Assembly: GCF_012641745.1 (NCBI RefSeq)
Contig: NZ_WEHZ01000013.1
Location: 1-64,000 of the forward strand
DNA: 64,000 nt
Direction of reading: 5' to 3'
Origin: Pseudoalteromonas peptidolytica
GTDB taxonomy: Bacteria > Pseudomonadota > Gammaproteobacteria > Enterobacterales > Alteromonadaceae
Each line of letters opens with the position of its first letter. Within the stretch, counting starts at the first letter, position 1. Shown in pieces: positions 57,496 to 64,000 of this stretch. The notes under the pieces were generated by a model. The model was given only the letters and a program-made list of their open reading frames with translations, did no database searches and was not told the DNA's origin. The position numbers and the translations under genes are program-made.

Positions 57496-58719
57496 TTATT
57501 GGCAATTAGCCACATAGGTTAAATCGTTAATATGCTCCGGTGCGTCCATGACATAAGTCGCTTCGCCTGTATTCGCATCTAGCGTATAAAGTTTTGCATC
57601 CTCACCTTTGTTACGCCCAGACACATATAATGTGCCATCGCTACTCACTGCAAGACCCGAAGCCCAATTTACGCCATGCTCACCCACTAAGTCTAACGTC
57701 ATGGCTCCTTTGTCAAGCACATACAATGCTTTGCCTGTTAACACATAAATTAGATTCGTGTCAGCTGAGTATGCAATATCGCCATGTGAGAGATCATCAC
57801 CTGCATAGCTTAATTTGCCTAGTACCGTTTTTGCACCACTTTGTAAGTCAAACTCGTACAAGTACGTTTTACTGCTTGAAAGGAGCTTTGTACCATCTGG
57901 TGTAACCGCTGAGCGGTAAATCGGCCAAGACACGGTATTGGCTGCGAGCGTTTGCTCAGCGCTATCTAGCGAAACTTTCCACAGTGATGAAGCTTTGGTC
58001 GTACCGTTAGTCTGCTCCATAAAATATAGCTCACCGTTGTGCGCCGCGATGTTAGAGGCGGTGTTATCGACGCCTTCTACATATGAATACGTACCACCAC
58101 TGGTATCAAAGTGATAAACATAACTATTGCTCTGTTCGCCGAAGTTGTTTATGCCATAAACACCCACTTTACAACCCGTCGTTGGTGCTGGTGTCAGTGC
58201 TTCTTCTGTCACAACAACGTTGTCGAGTAACGCACCATAAGAATCAGAAGTACCAACTCCTTGAAATTTGAGTTGTGTTGAGCTTGATGTCGCCTCTACA
58301 GTAAACTCGTATTTTGACCATCCTCGTGTCGTCGCATTCATTGTTGCCAGCGTATTTTCGCCAAACCAAGCGCGTGCAAGATTTGTTGAGTTATTATCTA
58401 CAACACGAGCCGAGTAATAAAAGCTCACTTTGTATTTTTTACCAGCTGTAGTCGGTATGTCTTGATAAATCGTGTAATTAGCCGTTGAATCAAGCTCTAA
58501 ATACTGATCCCCGTCTTGTGCGTTAATGATACCAAGACTTTGCTTTTGGATCTCGAACCTTGCTCCGTCTCGATTCCAGCCCTGTAAGTCATTAAACAAA
58601 GCCCAATTGCCAGAAATACTACCTGATGTTTCAAATGAACCATTGATGACTAAATTATCAGCAGCATTGGCTGACCCAACTGCTAACAACATCGCACCTG
58701 CAATAACGCTTAATTTCAT
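57496..58719 (-). CDS. Secreted DUF642-like domain plus beta-propeller protein, copy 2
   Basis: 407 residues from the ATG at 58719 (MKLSVIAGAMLLAVGSANA, a good signal peptide), with GGAG 6-9 nt upstream; the open frame to 58788 is unlikely. Same architecture as copy 1. The DUF642-like half differs clearly (INGSFETSGSISGNWALFNDLQGWNRDGARFEI and on), while the linker and propeller differ by only a few residues (for example QTNGTTK against QNNGTTK). The two genes stand head to tail with 365 bp between them, and each has its own terminator, so they are probably separate transcription units. Confidence 0.75.
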   Translation of the reverse strand: MKLSVIAGAMLLAVGSANAADNLVINGSFETSGSISGNWALFNDLQGWNRDGARFEIQKQSLGIINAQDGDQYLELDSTANYTIYQDIPTTAGKKYKVSFYYSARVVDNNSTNLARAWFGENTLATMNATTRGWSKYEFTVEATSSSTQLKFQGVGTSDSYGALLDNVVVTEEALTPAPTTGCKVGVYGINNFGEQSNSYVYHFDTSGGTYSYVEGVDNTASNIAAHNGELYFMEQTNGTTKASSLWKVSLDSAEQTLAANTVSWPIYRSAVTPDGTKLLSSSKTYLYEFDLQSGAKTVLGKLSYAGDDLSHGDIAYSADTNLIYVLTGKALYVLDKGAMTLDLVGEHGVNWASGLAVSSDGTLYVSGRNKGEDAKLYTLDANTGEATYVMDAPEHINDLTYVANCQ

Positions 58720-58977
58720 ACCTACTCCAAACCACAAGCTGAATTTGTAAATTAAATGTTTACAAAAACCAAAACAACATACTACCATTGTCGTACTTTT
58801 CTACTCCATGGTCAATGAGTAATCAAAAAACCAGACTTAATCATTTATTTAATCCATTTCCACTCATAAAAAACAATACTTTTTAACTAGAGTGTTATGG
58901 GTGCGATTGAAAGTAACACTACCATTTCAAAGAATGCGTACATTAAACTCGGGGTTGTTAAACATAGAAGGGGGTCT

Positions 58978-59988
58978 TTAGTAATTTACCGTGCAGCTTC
59001 GTGTATTTTCTTGGTTACAATAATGAAAGTCTAAATAGTAGCTGTCTTGTGATGGCATTTTTCCCAATTTAATGGCGTGATACAGCAGCTCAGCTCCCTT
59101 GCGACCCATTTCAAACGGGTTTTGACCAATGTTTATTGTGGACAAGCGGCTTTCTAAGGCTCTCAACTGTATTTCTTCAGTATCAGCCGAAATAATTACG
59201 GCTTTTTCGCTACTCACTTTTTCCCTGTACGGAGCCAACTTCGTTATATATTTCGGATGAAACTGAGCAAAACCTGCTACCGCTAAAAAAATAGGCGGTT
59301 TCTCATACTGCATTAGTGCCAATAGTTGGCTAAGAGCATCGTCACGCTTGCCCATCGTATATAGTGGGCAGCGCTCAAACTCAATCCAGCCATGCTCGCC
59401 TTTAAGTGGCTCTATACTTGAGTGCTCAGATAGTGCATACCTGACACCGTTCATTCGCTTATCTAGGTTTGGTGTTGAGTGGTGCCCTGTTTGTATGCAG
59501 ATTTGTTGTGGCTCGCTAGACTTAAATGCTTTGGCGGCTTCACCTAACGCAACACCGAACGAAAAATTATCGGTACCTACATATGCGAGGCGATAACTTT
59601 TATGTGCTTCCAGTAAATCTGAATCAAAGGTTATTACTGGTATATTAAGCTGCTTTGCTTTTTTCAGTGAACGCGAAACCAAGAAATCAGAATCAGTCGT
59701 GGAAATTAATAACCCATCTACTTTTTGCGATAATAAGTCATTTATCACTAAGCTTTGTGTTCTAAAGTCCTGATAATCATCAGCACCATCGTAAATACAT
59801 GTCAAGTCAACATGACGACGTGCAAAATGAACACAGCCTTTGAAAGATTGCTCATAAAAGCTGTCGTTTTTAGTCTTACCAACGACGGCAATGGTTATGC
59901 TGGCGTACGCGTTCTGGCTCATAACTAATAGGCTTATCAAGCCTATTGCGATTACAATAAAACGCTGTACTTTATGAGTTAACTGCAT
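58978..59988 (-). CDS. Orphan periplasmic sugar-binding-type protein (Peripla_BP_4 fold)
   Basis: 336 residues with signal peptide (about 1-29, ending NAYA). ITIAVVGKTKNDSFYEQSFKG, then a DGLLISTTDSDFL and NIPVITFDSDL segment and DNFSFGVALGEAA, recall ribose/galactose-binding and LuxP-like proteins. Closing part NIGQNPFEMGRKGAELLYHAIKLG is typical of the family. No ABC permease or ATPase and no sensor kinase adjoins, so it may serve a distant transporter or a signalling receptor. Six Cys residues suggest disulfides. Confidence 0.8.
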   Translation of the reverse strand: MQLTHKVQRFIVIAIGLISLLVMSQNAYASITIAVVGKTKNDSFYEQSFKGCVHFARRHVDLTCIYDGADDYQDFRTQSLVINDLLSQKVDGLLISTTDSDFLVSRSLKKAKQLNIPVITFDSDLLEAHKSYRLAYVGTDNFSFGVALGEAAKAFKSSEPQQICIQTGHHSTPNLDKRMNGVRYALSEHSSIEPLKGEHGWIEFERCPLYTMGKRDDALSQLLALMQYEKPPIFLAVAGFAQFHPKYITKLAPYREKVSSEKAVIISADTEEIQLRALESRLSTINIGQNPFEMGRKGAELLYHAIKLGKMPSQDSYYLDFHYCNQENTRSCTVNY

Positions 59989-60182
59989 GTTTCGAGTGGA
60001 CTATTTTTAATCTCTACAGCAAGCATAACCGATATTTTAGACAACGCAACCCTCAATAAACCGGCATATAAAGCAAGCAACAGGATGAACAATTAATGCA
60101 ATGCCTAGGCTAGTCGCCCTACTCATCTAGAAGCACTTCAATAACGAACAATTCACAGAACGCTAAGCATTGCAGGTTTATT

Positions 60183-61370
60183 TTAATTATTGGCGTTCGT
60201 AAACTCTCTGTCTTTGGGTTTACTATCCAAATGTCCGCTATAGCGGGTTGCTATCAACGCCATCATGCTTATCACTGCACCGACCCAAGCGGTATCTTGC
60301 AGTGACATGCTGTCAACAATCTGCCCCCCAAGAATAGATCCAAGTGCGATCCCTATGTTAAATGCCGCAATATTAAAACCTGATGCGACATCAACCGCCT
60401 TAGGAGAAACCTGCTGAGCCAATTGCACAACATAGACCTGTAACCCAGGCACGTTACCAAAGGCAAAAGCTCCCCATAATACGACCGTTATTATCACACC
60501 GACTTTGGACTGCATAGTGAAGGTAAGTGCCAACAACACCAGGCTAAGCATGGTAAAAATAATGGTAAGCGCACTGACAGCCCCCTTTTTATCAGCTAGT
60601 TTACCACCATAAATATTCCCGACCGCAACAGAAACGCCATACACTAGCATGACAAGGCTTACCGCAGTAGAACTAAACCCAGCTTGTTGTAATATGGGAG
60701 CCAGATAGGTAAAAGCGGTAAACGTGCCACCATACCCCAATATTGTGATTAAAAACACAAGGAGTAGCCTAGGCTGTGCAAGCACTTTTACTTGCTCTGA
60801 AAACCTTGCGGCAGGCGCTTTTTCAAGATTTTTAGGAATAAGCAATACGCAACCAACGAGTGCGATAAAACCAAGCCCAGCCACAATTAAGAACGTCGCC
60901 CGCCGGCCAAATATTTGCCCTACCCATGTACCTAACGGCACCCCGGTGACTAAAGCAACGGTCAGGCCTGTAAACATAATAGCAATTGCGCTAGCAGCGC
61001 TTTCTTTGGCCACTAAACTAGCTGCAATTGTCGCACCAATAGAGAAAAACACCCCATGTGCAAGCCCAGTTAGAACACGAGCAATAACTAACCTTTCATA
61101 ACTTGGAGCTTGCCAAGCGATAAGGTTACCGAGAATAAATAGCACCATTAAACTGATAAGCAACCGCTTTCTCTCCCATGTGTTTGTAAGCGCAGTTAAT
61201 AGTGGAGCGCCTATCGCTACGCCAATCGCGTAAAGGCTCACTAATAAACCTGCGCTAGGCAAAGACACGTTCAAATCAGCAGAAATGGTTGGGACTAACC
61301 CAACGATGACAAATTCAGTGGTTCCAATAGCGAATGCACTGAGGGTCAGTGCGAGTAAAGCAAACGGCAT
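60183..61370 (-). CDS. MFS efflux transporter, DHA1 family (YdhP/SotB-like)
   Basis: 395 residues, 12 membrane helices. IGTTEFVIVGLVPTISADLNVSLPSAGLLVSLYAIGVAIGAPLLTAL and RVLTGLAHGVFFSIGATIAASLV match sugar/drug efflux permeases of the AraJ/YdhP type. Export of sugars, amino acids or drugs is possible; substrate unknown. Divergent from an adjoining LysR regulator with 112 bp between them, a layout in which the regulator usually controls the transporter. Confidence 0.88.
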   Translation of the reverse strand: MPFALLALTLSAFAIGTTEFVIVGLVPTISADLNVSLPSAGLLVSLYAIGVAIGAPLLTALTNTWERKRLLISLMVLFILGNLIAWQAPSYERLVIARVLTGLAHGVFFSIGATIAASLVAKESAASAIAIMFTGLTVALVTGVPLGTWVGQIFGRRATFLIVAGLGFIALVGCVLLIPKNLEKAPAARFSEQVKVLAQPRLLLVFLITILGYGGTFTAFTYLAPILQQAGFSSTAVSLVMLVYGVSVAVGNIYGGKLADKKGAVSALTIIFTMLSLVLLALTFTMQSKVGVIITVVLWGAFAFGNVPGLQVYVVQLAQQVSPKAVDVASGFNIAAFNIGIALGSILGGQIVDSMSLQDTAWVGAVISMMALIATRYSGHLDSKPKDREFTNANN

Positions 61371-61482
61371 AGTGTACCTTTTGTGCCAAGATTAAATAGT
61401 TGCTGTAGTGTGCGTGAAGTTTTATTTGCCAAAAACAGTAAAAATGACAAAATACTTTTGTCAAAATTGAAAAGGTAACCCA

Positions 61483-62373
61483 ATGGCTGTGAATTCAAAA
61501 TCAGAAGATCTCGACGCTTTCGTTAGTGTGGTAGATACAGGAAGCTTCTCATCCGCTGCCAATTTGATGGATCAACAAGTTGCAAAAGTATCTAGAGCTG
61601 TAACCCGCTTAGAAAAGTCATTGAATGTAACGTTATTAAATCGTACCACGCGGCGTATCGAGTTAACTGAAGAAGGAACACTATTTTTGAACTATGCGCG
61701 CCAAGCGCTGAATACGCTTGCCCAAGGAGAAGAAGCGTTGCGGCTTCTGCGATTTTCCCCTGCAGGGAGGCTAAGAGTAGATGCTGCCAGTCCATTTGTA
61801 CTCCACCAGCTTACCCCTTTACTTAAAGGCTTTAATAATGCTTTTCCCGCGATTAATCTTGAAATTACCAGTCATGATAGCATCATTAATTTGCTGGAAT
61901 ACAAAACTGATATTGCAATTAGAATTGGCGATTTACCTGACTCTAACCTCCATGCTCGCCTATTAGGGCGCAGTAAATTACATCTAGTCGCAAGCCCTGA
62001 CTATCTTGAAAAGCTTGAAAACCCAAAGAATGAGCCTCTTGAACTTGCTGATCATCGCTTAATTGGCTTTACTGATGCGCCGCATCTCAATCATTGGCCA
62101 CTACACACACCACAACAACTAAAATTTTCCATAAGTGCGTCGAGTGGCGAAACTGTGCGGCAACTTTGTATTGCTGGCCACGGTATCGCACTTTTATCTC
62201 ACTTTATGGTCTGTGACGATATACGTTCAGGTAAACTGGTTGAGGTATTTCACGAGCGCATTGTTTCACCTAATAGACGAGAAACAGTGCAAGCTGTTTA
62301 CTATCAAAATAGTGCCGTCTCATCGAGGGTTTCTGCATTTTTAGATTACATTACCCCTAGACTGCAACTTTGA
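61483..62373 (+). CDS. LysR-family transcriptional regulator
   Basis: 296 residues. N-terminal winged helix (DLDAFVSVVDTGSFSSAANLMDQQVAKVSRAVTRLEKSLNVTLLNRTTRRIELTEEG), then a periplasmic-binding-protein-like effector domain (about 90-290). Resembles the subgroup of YafC/DsdC-like regulators placed beside MFS pumps. AGGTAA precedes the ATG. The effector is unknown. Confidence 0.92.
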   Translation: MAVNSKSEDLDAFVSVVDTGSFSSAANLMDQQVAKVSRAVTRLEKSLNVTLLNRTTRRIELTEEGTLFLNYARQALNTLAQGEEALRLLRFSPAGRLRVDAASPFVLHQLTPLLKGFNNAFPAINLEITSHDSIINLLEYKTDIAIRIGDLPDSNLHARLLGRSKLHLVASPDYLEKLENPKNEPLELADHRLIGFTDAPHLNHWPLHTPQQLKFSISASSGETVRQLCIAGHGIALLSHFMVCDDIRSGKLVEVFHERIVSPNRRETVQAVYYQNSAVSSRVSAFLDYITPRLQL

Positions 62374-62577
62374 TTATCAAATTAAACAAGTTACAAATTC
62401 AGTATGTACGCTATAGATCAATCAATGTGTTTCATTTTAATCTACAATCACAGCTCGCTATGTGTTGAAAATACAACCGCGAGCCATGAAAGCCTATCGC
62501 TTAAAATCCCCATTGTAGATACTAATTCTGTCACAGAGATAGTGTATGATGCCTAGCTCAATCCAAGGAGCATTATC

Positions 62578-63522
62578 GTGTCACAAATATTCTCATTTAC
62601 TATCGTACTTACTTTTCTGATTTGCACATTTCATGCTTCAGCAACTTCCTTTTTAGCTTTTGGCGATATGCCATACACACAGGTAGGCCATGAAATGCTG
62701 ACATCAACAGGGGTGTTACATAAGTTAGCGAATGCGACTGAGCATGACTTTATCGTCCATGTTGGTGATATGAAGTCTGGCTCACTTTCATGCACGAATG
62801 AATTACTGCGCAGCAATTATGCTCTGATTTCTAATGTGAGTAGCAAACCCTTTGTCTACACACCTGGGGACAATGATTGGACAGACTGCGATCGTGAAAC
62901 ACTCTCGCCAAGATATGATGAGCTAGAAAGGCTGAACTTTATTCGCGATAACTTTGCAGTCCAAAGCCCTCATTTGCCACAATTTAAGCGCCAACTCACT
63001 CTACCAGAAAATCAGGCATGGGTAATTGATGACGTACAGTTTTTAACCTTGCATATCCCCGGTACCAATAATGGCCGCAGGCAGATTTTACTTTCAAATA
63101 AAAAAGCGGCGTACAATGCATCCCAAAGTCGTGATGAAGAAAATATAAAATGGCTGAATAGCTTGCTATCTTCTAAGCGTAAAGCGGCGGTTATATTCAT
63201 GCAAGCCGACCTATATCAGCCACATAAGTACTCTGGACACTGTAACAAAACGACTAAAGCCAAGTGCGATGGCTATCAGCTATATCGCGAAACATTTGCA
63301 CAATATGCAGCAAGGCTTAGTTATCCACTATTGCTGATCCATGGCGATACCGGTGAGTTTTGCTTTACTAAGCTTGCAAACAACCTGTGGCGGCTCAATG
63401 CACCGGGAGATTTTCAGTTTTTAGATATCGCAAAAGTCACTGTTACTGACGACAAAAATAAACCGTTTTCGGTTTCGGCATTGCACTCAAAGGCAAAGGT
63501 TGCCAAATGTAAGGGGCTGTAA
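62578..63522 (+). CDS. Secreted calcineurin-like phosphoesterase
   Basis: 314 residues from a GTG with AAGGAG upstream. Signal peptide about 1-22 (LICTFHASA). Metallophosphoesterase marks: FLAFGDMPY, IVHVGDMKSG, FVYTPGDNDWTDC (GDNDW in place of the usual GNHD/E), and LLIHGDTGEF. Expected dinuclear-metal phosphatase, periplasmic; substrate unknown. Six Cys probably form disulfides. It is convergent with phoD and shares a terminator with it. Confidence 0.82.
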   Translation: MSQIFSFTIVLTFLICTFHASATSFLAFGDMPYTQVGHEMLTSTGVLHKLANATEHDFIVHVGDMKSGSLSCTNELLRSNYALISNVSSKPFVYTPGDNDWTDCDRETLSPRYDELERLNFIRDNFAVQSPHLPQFKRQLTLPENQAWVIDDVQFLTLHIPGTNNGRRQILLSNKKAAYNASQSRDEENIKWLNSLLSSKRKAAVIFMQADLYQPHKYSGHCNKTTKAKCDGYQLYRETFAQYAARLSYPLLLIHGDTGEFCFTKLANNLWRLNAPGDFQFLDIAKVTVTDDKNKPFSVSALHSKAKVAKCKGL

Positions 63523-63530
63523 AGCCCCTT
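63511..63530. terminator. Terminator hairpin overlapping the phosphoesterase stop
   Basis: AAGGGGCT (63511-63518) pairs with AGCCCCTT (63523-63530); the TAA stop (63520-63522) lies in the loop. Confidence 0.75.
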
Positions 63531-63548
63531 TACTGTATGAGTCTAAGG

Positions 63549-64000
63549 TTATAATAACAGCTCTTGTTGTTTACTATGGCTTTCAAACTGCTCTTGCTGC
63601 ACTGTGTCTACAAAGACCCACTCACTTTCTATTTTCTCTTTGCTGATATTAAGTGTTAAATAACCGCGCTGATGAATATTGGCATATTCAAGGTCATCTA
63701 CTAACAATGTTAATACCTCAGCAAACTGTAACGCCTGCTCATCGCTCAATTGCAAATAGTGCTCAAGACCAGGAGAGCTCACCGAGGCCGTTGCATATTC
63801 ATAGCCGCAAACCTCTCCCTTGGTATTACATAATTTACCTGACCACGCATTATGTGTGTCACCCGCAACAACGACTAGGTTTTTATTAGCGGCTTTTGCT
63901 GTCTGTAAAATAACTTCACGCTCAATCGGGTAGCCATCCCACGCATCAAGGTTGTACGGTGCAGTAAAATCTACTCGTGCTTTTTCTTGGACAGTTAGGG
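63549..64000 (-). CDS. phoD: Alkaline phosphatase D, C-terminal part (cut by the window edge)
   Basis: The frame is open from 64000 to the stop at 63549 (about 150 codons). It contains DAWDGYPIERE, the metal-binding VVVAGDTHNAWSG and GYEYATASVSSPGLE, typical of PhoD-type alkaline phosphatases/phosphodiesterases (calcium/iron enzymes exported by Tat). The N-terminus, including any Tat signal, is outside the window. Second alkaline phosphatase family in the segment besides PhoA. Confidence 0.88.
   Translation of the reverse strand, partial: LTVQEKARVDFTAPYNLDAWDGYPIEREVILQTAKAANKNLVVVAGDTHNAWSGKLCNTKGEVCGYEYATASVSSPGLEHYLQLSDEQALQFAEVLTLLVDDLEYANIHQRGYLTLNISKEKIESEWVFVDTVQQEQFESHSKQQELLL

Larger units (their letters stand above)
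55855..58233 (-). repeat. Near-identical direct repeat covering the propeller halves and terminators
   Basis: About 55855-56644 and 57444-58233 align along their full length with roughly a dozen base differences counted by eye, mostly silent, and include the terminator. Identity stops abruptly within the last codons of the DUF642-like domain: after GTCGAGTAACGCACC the sequences diverge to the level of distant paralogues. Confidence 0.85.

Noticed and set aside
56005..57905. Two nearly identical plus-strand frames (56005-56316 and 57594-57905)
   Set aside because: They are antisense to the duplicated propeller halves; their similarity simply mirrors the sense-strand duplication.
1..64000. tRNA, rRNA, CRISPR array or insertion-sequence transposase
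   Set aside because: None was recognised on reading both strands; tRNAscan or an IS search was not available, so a missed tRNA is possible but unlikely.

Overview
The window looks like a chromosomal segment of a marine gammaproteobacterium of the order Alteromonadales, most likely Pseudoalteromonas or a close relative. This is inferred from moderately low GC, the gene content (for example a DUF3192 protein, an M6 protease with a rhombosortase-type tail, several c-di-GMP proteins) and gammaproteobacterial gene neighbourhoods such as yoaA-tsaB...fadD-rnd and minCDE next to ycgL. No rRNA, tRNA, CRISPR array, transposase or prophage block was seen.

Layout. 1-3.4 kb: start of an unknown gene leaving the left edge behind a possible structured leader, a DUF4240 gene, then the ilvIH acetolactate synthase operon with a previously unmarked leader peptide (Val/Leu/Ile rich) and attenuator. 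3.4-7.5 kb: a large secreted M6/PKD metalloprotease facing an NAD-type isocitrate dehydrogenase. 7.7-18.8 kb: a degenerate HD-GYP-like protein with a DUF3192 partner, xni-ppnN, a diguanylate cyclase, an M61 peptidase, a YkvA-like protein, a family 25 glycosyltransferase and a tandemly duplicated lipoprotein locus with one truncated copy. 18.8-26.1 kb: the complete histidine operon hisGDCBHAFI(E), driven through a six-histidine leader peptide and attenuator. 26.2-39 kb: two small unknown genes, yoaA, tsaB, phoA, an alpha/beta hydrolase, fadD, rnd, minEDC, ycgL and an MltB-type transglycosylase. 39-47.3 kb: a GbsR-type regulator with cydAB (cytochrome bd type), a nucleotide pyrophosphatase/phosphodiesterase, a membrane-bound diguanylate cyclase and a YfcC transporter. 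47.8-53.8 kb: a GAF-PAS-PAS-GGDEF-EAL gene split by an in-frame amber codon, ferrochelatase and an Aer-like chemoreceptor. 53.9-60 kb is the most accessory-looking part: a lone tyrosine recombinase, a gene remnant, two tandem DUF642/beta-propeller secreted proteins whose 3' halves are almost identical in DNA, and an orphan periplasmic binding protein. 60-64 kb: an MFS/LysR divergent pair, a calcineurin-like phosphoesterase and the 3' end of phoD.

The genes fall into a few themes: amino-acid synthesis under ribosome-mediated attenuation (ilv, his), c-di-GMP signalling (three GGDEF proteins plus a probable degenerate HD-GYP), scavenging of phosphate and peptides outside the cytoplasm (PhoA, PhoD, NPP, a phosphoesterase, M6 and M61 peptidases), and cell division (min).

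A family of dispersed 50-210 bp repeats with TAATACCAATT-type inverted ends runs through the intergenic spaces (30.04, 35.58, 43.56, 47.41 and 50.61 kb). A second, partly mosaic family lies at 9.9 and 43.5 kb. One copy supplies the stop codon of minE and another has opened into an 82-codon ORF. All names rest on reading the translated sequences by eye; no database search was possible.
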